DNA of 38,499 nucleotides from Sedimentisphaerales bacterium. GTDB lineage: Bacteria; Planctomycetota; Phycisphaerae; Sedimentisphaerales; Anaerohalosphaeraceae. The stretch lies in assembly GCA_016926155.1 (NCBI GenBank), contig JAFGPC010000214.1, positions 1-38,499 on the forward strand, given 5' to 3'. A program made the translations under genes and the position numbers. Positions 9,033 through 17,562 of the stretch are shown one piece after another. The notes beneath the pieces were generated by a model, which saw only the letters and a program-made list of their open reading frames with translations, did no database searches and was not told the DNA's origin. Positions within the stretch are counted from its first letter, which is position 1. Every line of letters starts with the position of its first letter.

Positions 9033-9892
9033 GTTGTAATTCTCCTGTTCTTTTCGTTTCTGCTATGTATATAGCTATAGTGCATCTGCTTTGGATCGAC
9101 ACAGAAGAGCTTCTTATGCCATTTCTTATTTATTCGACTGACAGCAAAGAGCGGCTGGACAAGACAACTCTGGATAAAGGAAATTATTTTTCGTTGTCTC
9201 CATTGTTTTTTCATGATCGCATGATTCAGAAGAACCAAGAATGTGAAGAGTTTGGTAAAATCAACTACGATTCCCGTTTGATCACAATATCCTTGCAAGA
9301 AAACATTCATTCGATCAGGATATCTTTGCATGGCTTTGATCATGCAGGACTGTTGAAGAAGGAGAGAGCGTACAAAGTGGGCCAAATCGAGATATCGGCT
9401 TGCAATACAACATTGGAAAGGCAGGGCCGGTCCATTCGACCAATCGAGGATGATGATCCTTTTATCGGTCGAACGACAGCCTATATTGGTTGTATTGAAG
9501 TCGCCATGTACAATGACCTGGTCTTCCGGCCGTCCACACCAGGGTTTGGGAGCTATCGATTTAATCTTAGAAGATGGTTTCATTTGTAAATGAATCGTTC
9601 CAAGAGCCCTTCCTACCTTCCAGAGTAACTCCAGATCTTGATGGGTATTATTGATGTAGATCGAAAGGGGAATTAATCCGTTTATCCGTTCAAGCTTGAG
9701 TAAACCCGACACCGAATCCCAATCCATGACTTCCGGCGTGTAGAACCAATTTGTCCTTCGAGACAACTGGTTTGCCTGATTGGTTAAATAAAACTCCATG
9801 GCGATCCGGGATGGATCGACATGTTTAACATAATAAGGCGACGACGCCTTGTCTGCTAGCATGTAAGATTCCTGCGGAATAACCATAATCAC
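9029..9892 (-). CDS. APH-fold phosphotransferase, second of a pair
   Basis: 287 aa, protein-kinase-like aminoglycoside phosphotransferase (APH) fold. The catalytic loop is VIVHGDFNTTNIG (catalytic D131, N136) and the metal-binding motif is IIILDWSNG (D150). Upstream features such as SPYYVKHVDP and GRALGTIHLQM match the N-lobe and hinge. It is clearly paralogous to the preceding gene: same order of motifs and a similar LDLAHFVRSLL segment. The start is GTG 9892, which overlaps the previous stop as GTGA with GGAG just upstream; ATG 9886 is the alternative. Inside an exopolysaccharide operon the likely substrate is a sugar or glycan, not an antibiotic; the exact acceptor is unknown. Confidence 0.8.
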   Translation of the reverse strand: MIMVIPQESYMLADKASSPYYVKHVDPSRIAMEFYLTNQANQLSRRTNWFYTPEVMDWDSVSGLLKLERINGLIPLSIYINNTHQDLELLWKVGRALGTIHLQMKPSSKIKSIAPKPWCGRPEDQVIVHGDFNTTNIGCRSTDKRIIILDWSNGPALPFQCCIASRYLDLAHFVRSLLLQQSCMIKAMQRYPDRMNVFLQGYCDQTGIVVDFTKLFTFLVLLNHAIMKKQWRQRKIISFIQSCLVQPLFAVSRINKKWHKKLFCVDPKQMHYSYIHSRNEKNRRITT

Positions 9893-10791
9893 GATACTCC
9901 TGCAAATCGTGACGATGGATTCGTCTTCTCATAATCTTTCTCTTGATTTTCATGAGAATGGTTTCCGGCAGGATATAAACCATGTGATCCATAAAATGAG
10001 GTGCCCTCGTGCCATTTCAGGAAGAGGATTTTACATACAAGACAGGCTGTAAAACTCATTATTGCTTTGATGTATTGTCTGCGTTTTATCTGAATTCGTA
10101 CACGTTCTTTCATCATTCGCAATAAATGGGATTGGAGAAATGAGTGATCGAGCGTCCTGCCGATTTCATATTCATATCCATAAAGGAACGCCGTCGTACG
10201 TCGATGAAAGTGAACCAAGCCATTCCAGATTGAAGGAGACTGACAAAGTAAACTACGAATGAATTTACAAATATCGAAATAACGATTTCCGGTAGTTTTT
10301 CCTCGAGCGGCCACACCCGCACTTGCCCAATCCAGAATCACAATCTGTTCGATTGATGGACGAAAAAAAACATTGTTAATATTGAAATCACCATGAAGAC
10401 ACACTAAATCCTCGGACTTGCAGGGCCAGGGTAATGAAATGGGAATAACCAGAGAGGAAGGCAATTTCATCCGTTCATGAATGGCGGCGAGAGCCCGTCC
10501 GGCCTGAAAAAGAAGTCCCAGAGAACCTTTTCCTGCAGAAAACCGTTCCCTGATAGATTCCATGTCATCGATTCGCTGGAGTTCAATGCTGCCCGTTGTT
10601 TCATCCTCGCCGAGCACCTCGGGAACAGAAAAAAGCTTGCTTTTCTCTCCGACTTTTCGCGCAATTTTTGTGACTTCCGATTCGATATGGACAAATCGTG
10701 GATCGGTATATTTAACGACAGAGTGCGGTTTATAAGAAACTTGGATCGCTCCTGAAGAGGCATATTTTCTGCGGAAAAATCGACGGATCAT
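9889..10791 (-). CDS. APH-fold phosphotransferase, first of a pair
   Basis: 300 aa. Catalytic loop LVCLHGDFNINNVFF (catalytic D135, N140) and metal-binding IVILDWASAG (D154). K27 in SVVKYTDP and E37/E39 fit the ATP-binding lysine and helix C acid, though I could not align them. All residues needed for phosphotransfer appear present. The ATG overlaps the Wzx stop as ATGA, and the stop overlaps the next kinase. Two adjacent diverged copies suggest duplication and specialisation on two substrates. The family includes aminoglycoside, choline, homoserine and sugar kinases, so no specific name is given. Confidence 0.8.
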   Translation of the reverse strand: MIRRFFRRKYASSGAIQVSYKPHSVVKYTDPRFVHIESEVTKIARKVGEKSKLFSVPEVLGEDETTGSIELQRIDDMESIRERFSAGKGSLGLLFQAGRALAAIHERMKLPSSLVIPISLPWPCKSEDLVCLHGDFNINNVFFRPSIEQIVILDWASAGVAARGKTTGNRYFDICKFIRSLLCQSPSIWNGLVHFHRRTTAFLYGYEYEIGRTLDHSFLQSHLLRMMKERVRIQIKRRQYIKAIMSFTACLVCKILFLKWHEGTSFYGSHGLYPAGNHSHENQEKDYEKTNPSSRFAGVS

Positions 10792-12170
10792 TTTTCTTCC
10801 CCTGAATACTTAAGTTTTGTTGAAATCTCCTTACACAGCAGGAATGTCAGGCCGATCGCAAAGCTGATCAGATGGTTTACAGCCACGGCAGTCGTTGCAC
10901 CGACTACTCCCCACAAGGGTACGATAAGCAGACCCAACGCTAGACAGCCTATGGATGACGTAATACCCATCACGGTCAAAGCCTTTGGTTGATGTGTAGC
11001 TGCCAGGAATGAACTGATCGGCACATTGGCGCTCTTTGCAGCCATAGCGGTAGAAAGTGTTATCATCGCCATCGTGCTGGTTTCATATTTGCCGCTATAG
11101 ACCACTTGAACAAACCAGTAACCTGCAAAACTCAAACTTACGATATAGCCTAGCCCTGCCAGCCCAAAAATGCCTACAAGCGTCAGCGTTATTCTGCGCG
11201 TGGCGTCCAGGCCTTTCCATCGCATTTGTCGAGTCAATTTGGGCGTTAAGTATCCTGAAGACGCCTGCAATGCCGGCCGCACCATACATACAATGGTTGT
11301 TAGGGCTGCTACCGTCGCTACGGTTTCACAATTCCAGTAGTGAAGTGTCAACCAGGGTAAAAATCGTATCCCGACAGCATTGGCACATGTTGCAAGCAGG
11401 ATCCAGCGCCCAAATCGCCAATTTCCCGCCCAATCTGAAAAAAAAGCCGGCCAATGAATTGCAAATGGACTCTTTCGAAGCACAAGAAATCCGTACATTA
11501 GGCAGCCCAAAGAGTGAGTTACGCAGGTTGTTAAAATCGTCAGTTGACCTATTGTATACAGGATTAGTAACGCCAGAACCAGAATAAGGCCGATCATGGA
11601 GCTGAGAATCAAATGGTCTCGATAACGCATTTGAGCCAGGAGAACACAACGCAGAATCGTACGAAAATGACTGCAGACAGCAAGGATTCCGAAGAGAAAA
11701 ACCAGGTTGCTATACGGTCTTTCCATTGCATTAAGAACAAGTGCCGAAAAAGCAGAACCGAGGAAAAATAGGATACTTATAGCCAGATGCTGCAGGAGTG
11801 TATTTCCAAGGTATTGTTGGCCATGTATATCTTCCTTTCCGGAGGAAAGCACGGTGTATGGAACCGCGATTATACTACGCTGTATAACTTCAGTTACAAA
11901 GACAAGGCTCATGCCCAAAGCATAAAAACCATATTGAACTTTCGAAATAGCTCGTGCCAACAGAATACTGGTCAACAATGTACAAAGGCTGTAGATGGCT
12001 TGTTCAAGCACTACCAATCCGCCTTCCCGCCATACGTGCAAAGATTTCTTGAGAACAAAAATGGCTTGCTGGAATGAGATCAGCCGACGAAGAAAACTTT
12101 GGATCCATGATTCGGATGTATGGATCGTCATTTCTCGAGGATCGACTTGACAGGTTCCTGTTTTTTGCAT
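10788..12170 (-). CDS. Polysaccharide flippase (Wzx-like, MOP superfamily)
   Basis: 460 aa with about twelve hydrophobic segments and short loops. The first segments include the family-like LEQAIYSLCTLLTSILLARAIS and the pattern VQYGFYALGMSLVFV. It should move undecaprenyl-linked repeat units from the cytoplasmic to the periplasmic face. The gene begins three bases after the WecA-like stop, and its own stop overlaps the first kinase gene. The N-terminus before the first membrane segment (about 45 residues) is longer than usual. Family assignment rests on pattern and context; wzx genes share little sequence. Confidence 0.8.
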   Translation of the reverse strand: MQKTGTCQVDPREMTIHTSESWIQSFLRRLISFQQAIFVLKKSLHVWREGGLVVLEQAIYSLCTLLTSILLARAISKVQYGFYALGMSLVFVTEVIQRSIIAVPYTVLSSGKEDIHGQQYLGNTLLQHLAISILFFLGSAFSALVLNAMERPYSNLVFLFGILAVCSHFRTILRCVLLAQMRYRDHLILSSMIGLILVLALLILYTIGQLTILTTCVTHSLGCLMYGFLVLRKSPFAIHWPAFFSDWAGNWRFGRWILLATCANAVGIRFLPWLTLHYWNCETVATVAALTTIVCMVRPALQASSGYLTPKLTRQMRWKGLDATRRITLTLVGIFGLAGLGYIVSLSFAGYWFVQVVYSGKYETSTMAMITLSTAMAAKSANVPISSFLAATHQPKALTVMGITSSIGCLALGLLIVPLWGVVGATTAVAVNHLISFAIGLTFLLCKEISTKLKYSGEEK

Positions 12171-12173
12171 CTT

Positions 12174-13709
12174 CTAACCTGCCAATCCCACAACACAAGG
12201 CTCATCTTGTAGTTCCGTGCGTGGATCGTACGAAGAGGAATCATGGGGTATGATTTGATTTTCTTGAATGGAGGTAAACCGATATTGTTCGATAAGTCGG
12301 GAAAATAGGGTGACGCAACGGGCGCCCTGCTCGAGTGATTCGCCTATGATAATTTTTACCGAAATCTGTAAGCTAGAAGCGGCACGGGCATCCTGGATTG
12401 GCACCATTAAAGTAATATAGGCATGGAGAGGAGTTTTCTGCTTCGGATGGATCCATGTCAGTGTCAAAGGTGTCCCATCTCGGCGTTCGGTCGTGAGAGT
12501 AAGTTCGGCAAAATTCATATATTGAGCCGCTCGACATACGGCATTCCACCAATCCTGAAAAGTACAGACGCGGCGAAAATCGAGTTCCACTTCTTCAAAA
12601 CGAGCGATTTCCTCTTTCACCTGCATTGCCCGTGCATAATTTTGCCTGAGACCGGCCAGTGTTTCACGAAGGCGAATAGCTCCGACCTTACGAAAAATGG
12701 TAACATACATGATGCCAAAAGCTACGAAGGAAAGGAGTATCCCTTCAAAGGAGACGAGGAACATGATGGCTGATATCCCAATGCCCGTTAAAGATGTCAG
12801 CCAACATAACAAAACAGCTTGACGATGATGGAATCCGATTGCCAGAAGTCGATGGTGAAAATGGCTGCGGTCGGGTGAAAATATCGATCGTCGCTCTATG
12901 AAACGTCGCAACATGCAGAAAAGCATATCAAAAAGCGGCAGTCCCAATACCGCCAAGGGTAAAATAAAGTGTGCAAATGTCCGCGCGCGGGCCATACATA
13001 GGGTCGAACCGCCGGCTAGTAAAAAACCGAGTAACAGGCTACCACAGTCACCCAGAAATATGCGAGCCGGATGAAAATTGAAGAACAAAAATCCGGTGGC
13101 TGCGCCGGTTATCGTAATCATCAGTATTGCAAGAGGTATGTTTCCGCAATAGAATGATAGAATTCCCAGAGATATTGCAGCAATACATACAAGGCCGCTT
13201 ACCAGTCCATCCAGACCGTCACTTAAATTGACAGCATTAGTGATGCCGACAATCCATAGCAAAGTGACCGGACAGGAAATCCAATACAGTTTTAGTGAAA
13301 GTTGTTCGGTAAGGGGTATTTCCGTAATCCGAACACCCATCCCGTAGATAGCGGATGCGATGATAAGCTGAAGGATAAACTTTGTCCTTGCCCGGAGACC
13401 GTTAATGTCGTCCCAGAGTCCGATCATAAATATAAGAAGGCTTCCAAGGAGTATATGATAAATATCTACTTTGGCGGATGTCCGTAAAGCATGTGAAGGA
13501 ATCTGGCATGTATGGATCATCCAGACAGATAAAATCATAATAGCCATAAATAGAGAGATGCCTCCAACGCGAGGAACAGGATTTGTGTGAATCTTGCGAT
13601 TATCCGGATCGTCGTAAAGCCTCAAACGATGAGCGATATGAATGATCAAAGGTGTAATACATAGAACCAAACCAAGGGCCAGGACATAGGCAAACAGAAA
13701 TGTGCTCAT
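12174..13709 (-). CDS. WecA/MraY-type glycosyl-1-phosphate transferase with extra C-terminal domain
   Basis: The enzyme loads the first sugar-1-phosphate (usually GlcNAc-1-P) on undecaprenyl phosphate, starting the polymer. Residues 1-340 are the membrane core: DDPDNRKIH (33-41), IGLWDDINGLR with the paired acids 100-101, NLSDGLDGL (161-169), IFLGDCGSLLLGF with D221, and DRSHFHHRL (280-288). Usual members end near residue 340-360. Here about 165 further residues follow, with a helical linker and a soluble alpha/beta region (TLTTERRDGTPLTLTWIH, then SLQISVKIIIGESLEQGA) that I cannot assign. The ATG overlaps the Wzc-like stop as ATGA. A separate WecG-like transferase (2501-3283) fits as the next enzyme. 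Confidence 0.88.
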   Translation of the reverse strand: MSTFLFAYVLALGLVLCITPLIIHIAHRLRLYDDPDNRKIHTNPVPRVGGISLFMAIMILSVWMIHTCQIPSHALRTSAKVDIYHILLGSLLIFMIGLWDDINGLRARTKFILQLIIASAIYGMGVRITEIPLTEQLSLKLYWISCPVTLLWIVGITNAVNLSDGLDGLVSGLVCIAAISLGILSFYCGNIPLAILMITITGAATGFLFFNFHPARIFLGDCGSLLLGFLLAGGSTLCMARARTFAHFILPLAVLGLPLFDMLFCMLRRFIERRSIFSPDRSHFHHRLLAIGFHHRQAVLLCWLTSLTGIGISAIMFLVSFEGILLSFVAFGIMYVTIFRKVGAIRLRETLAGLRQNYARAMQVKEEIARFEEVELDFRRVCTFQDWWNAVCRAAQYMNFAELTLTTERRDGTPLTLTWIHPKQKTPLHAYITLMVPIQDARAASSLQISVKIIIGESLEQGARCVTLFSRLIEQYRFTSIQENQIIPHDSSSYDPRTELQDEPCVVGLAG

Positions 13710-15925
13710 ACCCCAACCCCTTGTGATTCAATAGGATCCGATTGCATTTCCTCTTGTATGTCATGAGTTGGGACGGAAAACGGCAAAGCAAGACCTCGGC
13801 GCCCACTATAAGAGATTGTCTGCCCCAATCGGCCGCCTAGTTGAAATCGTTGTTTGGAATTGACTACGAGTCCGATGATCGTTGCCCCCACACTCTCCAA
13901 ATCCTTCTGAGCCTGCATTAGTGTATCGCACAGCAGAGCCTTCCCATCGACGGTTACAATAACACCGTTGGCAGCAGCGGACAGAATCATAGCGTCCGAT
14001 GACATCAAGACGGAAGGACCATCAAGGATCAGATGGTCATATTGACAGGTAAGAATTCGCAAGATGGTTAGAAAATGTCCTTCTCCCAACATGCGGGCCG
14101 AATCGACACAAGTTTGTCCTCGATCCATAAAAAAGAATCCGTCAATAACGGTGGGTGTTGTCGCCTTCGGAATGGAACAACGCTTGAAAACAACATCGGT
14201 TATACCGGGACAATTTTCCAGTCCAAGAAGAGAAGCAATGGAAGGATTACGAAAATTCATTTCGATCAAAAGGACTCGCCTGCCAAGCAGAGCCAGCGAA
14301 GCGGCTAGATTACTTGCCACGGTTGTTTTCCCCTGCCCGTCCTCGGGAGAGGTAACGAGAATGACCTGATTTTGCTCTTTGTCCATACCAAATGCCAGTG
14401 CAGCACATGCCTTTCGAAGAGAACGTGCCATAATGCCATCCGGATCGGTATAGACAGCCCATGTTTTATCGGGTCGAAAGAGTCGCTTTGGTAAGGAGGG
14501 AATGACGGCAAGCACTGGCGTCCTAAACAACACCGCCAATTCCTGAAGTGATCGAAATCGCGGATGAATGAAATCTCGCATAAAGGTTGTCAGGAAACCA
14601 AGGAAAATGCCTCCGGCAAGAGCAATCCCGGCCACCTTTTCTTTCTGCGGCGCGGCAGGTCTGAGACTTGGTCTTGCTTTTTCCAATACATGAATATCCA
14701 GCCCTCCGGCTCCGTCGGAAATATCTACTTCCTTGATACGTTCCGTAAGTAGATCACATACTTTTTTGGCTTGTTGATATTCCGCTTCCAGAAGTGTGTA
14801 TTGGGCAATTTTCTCATTTGCTTCGGAGGTCAATTTTTCCTGCTCATGATAATGATCCAGAATTTTCTGTTCTTTCTGTCGGGCAACATTCAATGATTGT
14901 TCCGCTAAAGCAATCTGAGACAGAACAAATTGTTGATCCAGTTGTTCGATTTGTCGAAAAAGAACTGTGATCTGATCTTCCAATGCTTGTACGGAGGGGT
15001 GTTCCGGTGTCATCACACGCAGAAGTCGTTCGAGCTGCAATTGAAGCTGATTGACTTTCGCCCGCAGGATGGATGCCTCATCGGCGGAAGGATTGAGTAT
15101 GATGTTTGAGCGTTGAGCATGAATATATTGACGAATCAGAGAGGGATCTTCCAGCATGGCTTTTTGGATCGCATAATGGGCTTCTGCTTCCAGAGTATCG
15201 ATTTGCGCTTGCGTCAGAACATCGCCAAAACGTGCCAATCGCTCCGAGATAGGATTACCGGCCGAGCCATCGAATATCAGATGACTATTGGCTCGTTTGA
15301 ACTCCGTTACCACTTCCATCGTATATTTCAGGTCCGAATCCCGCTGGGCCTTTTCTTCCTTGAGGATTCGCAGAAGCTCGGCCGAAGTGGCCTTTTGATG
15401 GTTGGCTTGATACGCGATATAGGCATCAATAACGGCATTAACTACGTGGGCCGACTCTTCAGGATTGGTCGCCATGAAAGATAAACGAATGATTTCATCC
15501 TGTTTTCCTACCTTTGCAGTAAGGTTTTTCAGGAGATATTCCAGAGCGTCCGTTCTTTGTACAACGTGATGCAAAGAGGATGTATCCTCTTCCAGGCGAG
15601 CGCGTTGTATGATCGGTTCCAGAACCGTTCTAGATCGAAGAATTTCTGCCTGCGTGTAAAGATAATTCTTGGATCGTTTTTCCGTACTGTTCTCACCAAG
15701 AACCGACGGAACCTCCTGTTTCACAAAAATACATGCCGTACTGCAATACCGAGGTACAGCCATGTGAAGATAAACGGCACAAGCCAGAATAGAGAATGTA
15801 ATAAAAAAAAGAAACCACCATCGTCCTTCCCAAAGAGTCTGAATCAGCAATTGTCCCGTTGTGTGTACGGCATCGATTTCAGAGGGGTATGTCACTTGCG
15901 AATTGGACGAATTTGCCGTTGCCAT
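13706..15925 (-). CDS. Wzc-like chain-length regulator with BY-kinase-type domain
   Basis: 739 aa. An N-terminal Wzz region has a first membrane segment at about 36-55, a long periplasmic coiled-coil stretch and a second membrane segment at about 430-450. A C-terminal P-loop domain follows: Walker A SPEDGQGKTT (about 523-532) and Walker B LILDGP (about 632). The Walker A' motif, normally LLIDxDxR, reads LLIEMNFRNP, so both aspartates are replaced. The C-terminus has a single tyrosine (YSGRRG) instead of a tyrosine cluster. It may bind ATP but autophosphorylate poorly or not at all. With Wza it would control polymer length and export through the envelope. The start is ATG 15925, 29 bases after the Wza-like stop, with no strong ribosome site. 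Confidence 0.9.
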   Translation of the reverse strand: MATANSSNSQVTYPSEIDAVHTTGQLLIQTLWEGRWWFLFFITFSILACAVYLHMAVPRYCSTACIFVKQEVPSVLGENSTEKRSKNYLYTQAEILRSRTVLEPIIQRARLEEDTSSLHHVVQRTDALEYLLKNLTAKVGKQDEIIRLSFMATNPEESAHVVNAVIDAYIAYQANHQKATSAELLRILKEEKAQRDSDLKYTMEVVTEFKRANSHLIFDGSAGNPISERLARFGDVLTQAQIDTLEAEAHYAIQKAMLEDPSLIRQYIHAQRSNIILNPSADEASILRAKVNQLQLQLERLLRVMTPEHPSVQALEDQITVLFRQIEQLDQQFVLSQIALAEQSLNVARQKEQKILDHYHEQEKLTSEANEKIAQYTLLEAEYQQAKKVCDLLTERIKEVDISDGAGGLDIHVLEKARPSLRPAAPQKEKVAGIALAGGIFLGFLTTFMRDFIHPRFRSLQELAVLFRTPVLAVIPSLPKRLFRPDKTWAVYTDPDGIMARSLRKACAALAFGMDKEQNQVILVTSPEDGQGKTTVASNLAASLALLGRRVLLIEMNFRNPSIASLLGLENCPGITDVVFKRCSIPKATTPTVIDGFFFMDRGQTCVDSARMLGEGHFLTILRILTCQYDHLILDGPSVLMSSDAMILSAAANGVIVTVDGKALLCDTLMQAQKDLESVGATIIGLVVNSKQRFQLGGRLGQTISYSGRRGLALPFSVPTHDIQEEMQSDPIESQGVGV

Positions 15926-15954
15926 TGTTTACAAGATTCGTTTTCTCTGCATAG

Positions 15955-17109
15955 TTATTGTTGATACTGCAGGGCCACGCCGGCCCGTAAACTGAGAATA
16001 TCGGACAACAGGAGATTTCTTCGCGTACGGTCCGTATGTTCCACGGCAAGTACATCACCGGGTTTTATAAAAATATTCATCGCCGAAAGGAAATCCTGCC
16101 CGGCTTTTATGCTGAATACGGCATCGACAACATCCCCTGCGGGAGTCGGACGATATACATGAACGTATTGGGGGTCCGCCGTATCATTCACGCCTCCTGC
16201 AACGGCCAGAGCCACCGGCAAATTATAGTTGGCTTCCGGAGGATAGGAGAATGTTCCCGGTTTTTTCACCAATCCGATCACAGTAAAAACCTGTTCTCCG
16301 ATCCGTTCTACTTCGATCACATCTCCTTCCTTGAGTTGGATATCCGCGAAAGGAATGTTTAATCCTTTTACAGGGAGCACAAGCGACTTGAAAACAGAAT
16401 GTGAACCGACTCCCACAATGCTTGTCAATTCGCCCATACTTCGAGACGTTTCTACTTGGCCCACAGATTCGGAATGGTTATTTCGAACCGAGTCTTTACG
16501 AATGACATGAATCACAGTTGCCCCGTCGTCCACAATCCCTCCCGCTTGCATAAGAATCGAGACGAGTGTCATTTGATCTTTTGGAAGCATATAATGCCCG
16601 GGCTTGTTTATGGCGCCGGTTATGGTTACCCGTTCTGTTTTGTATTGAGCAATCCGGCTGATCACCGGAGGCGGTAAAAATACATACTGGGGGCAATACG
16701 CATCCTGTATAACATGCTCGATCTGGGGCAGAGTCAATCCCACCACCGACACATCCCCTGCAATAGGGAGACGAATCGTACCGTCGTCCTGAACACGGCA
16801 CAACAGGATTCGCATTTCTTCAATCTGTGCCGGATCGCTGAATTCCCCTGAAGACATGTGCAGCATGGATGGCATTTGCAATTCGAGTACATCTCCCGGT
16901 ACAACATGATACTCGCCTTTGGGGCAAGCCGCCTGGAACAATAATTCAGAATCCAGCTTCAACGAGGGAGAGCCCGCCTGAATGAATGCGGCAAGAGATT
17001 GTTCGGATACGGCTTTGGGAACGGCAGAACAACCGGCCCAAAATACCGCAACGGCAAAGTAGGACACCCATACCAATGCCGTTAGTCCTTGTTTTGTTTT
17101 TTCTTTCAT
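15955..17109 (-). CDS. Wza-like polysaccharide export lipoprotein
   Basis: 384 aa. The signal peptide ends in a lipobox-like FWAGC, which would lipidate C27. A Poly_export domain (about 65-150) begins EYHVVPGDVLELQMP. Two SLBB domains follow: VTITGAINKPGHYMLP (161-205) and FTVIGLVKKPGTFSYPP (about 275-320). The family forms the outer-membrane channel for exported polysaccharide and works with the Wzc-like protein encoded next. It lies 72 bases after the CheY-like gene. No good ribosome site precedes the ATG. The length matches the family. Confidence 0.9.
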   Translation of the reverse strand: MKEKTKQGLTALVWVSYFAVAVFWAGCSAVPKAVSEQSLAAFIQAGSPSLKLDSELLFQAACPKGEYHVVPGDVLELQMPSMLHMSSGEFSDPAQIEEMRILLCRVQDDGTIRLPIAGDVSVVGLTLPQIEHVIQDAYCPQYVFLPPPVISRIAQYKTERVTITGAINKPGHYMLPKDQMTLVSILMQAGGIVDDGATVIHVIRKDSVRNNHSESVGQVETSRSMGELTSIVGVGSHSVFKSLVLPVKGLNIPFADIQLKEGDVIEVERIGEQVFTVIGLVKKPGTFSYPPEANYNLPVALAVAGGVNDTADPQYVHVYRPTPAGDVVDAVFSIKAGQDFLSAMNIFIKPGDVLAVEHTDRTRRNLLLSDILSLRAGVALQYQQ

Positions 17110-17181
17110 TTTTGCGACAATGCTCTTTTGTTGTAGATCCTGTATTCGAAGGATGGCAAAACATAGATACGGGTAAGCGCT

Positions 17182-17562
17182 CTACTGCGACAATAATCCG
17201 GCAAGCTTGCCTGCTATTATCTTTGGCGTAAACGGCTTCGTTACATATTCGTCGGCCCCGTTTGCAATTGCGTTTTTGATAATGTCATCCGAACTTTCTG
17301 TGGACACCAAAACGATTTTCATATGGTTCCATTCCGGATTTGCTCGAGCCTGTTCAAGGAATTCCAAACCGTTCATTTCGGGCATATTGATGTCGCACAA
17401 TATGATATCAACAGGACTTTGTTGCAACTTAACTAGCGCCTCTTGCCCGTTTCCCGCCTCCTCCATGTCTTCACTGATAGGCAAGTCGGCCTGACGAATT
17501 GTTTTCATTATAATTTTTCGCATCGTTGCCGAATCATCCACTACCATAATTGTATATGCCAT
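17182..17562 (-). CDS. CheY-like single-domain response regulator
   Basis: 126 aa, one receiver domain and nothing else. The key residues sit at the classic CheY positions: D9/D10 (VVDDSATMRK), phospho-acceptor D57 (IILCDINMPEMNG), T88 with S87 (VLVSTES) and K109 (YVTKPF). It should signal by binding another protein rather than DNA. A longer frame starts at TTG 17574, but ATG 17562 has GGAG six bases upstream and is preferred. It is the first gene reading into wza-wzc, so it may report on or control polymer export. Its cognate kinase is not in the window, apart from a kinase remnant at 17991-18116 on the other strand. Confidence 0.9.
   Translation of the reverse strand: MAYTIMVVDDSATMRKIIMKTIRQADLPISEDMEEAGNGQEALVKLQQSPVDIILCDINMPEMNGLEFLEQARANPEWNHMKIVLVSTESSDDIIKNAIANGADEYVTKPFTPKIIAGKLAGLLSQ

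Noticed and set aside
9065-9589. 174-codon plus-strand frame opposite the second kinase
   Set aside because: It is antisense to a gene with intact catalytic motifs and shows no motif or ribosome site; treated as a shadow frame.
9029-10791. Aminoglycoside resistance genes
   Set aside because: The fold is the same, but the genes sit translationally coupled within a polysaccharide operon and show no mobile resistance context, so a glycan-related substrate is more likely.
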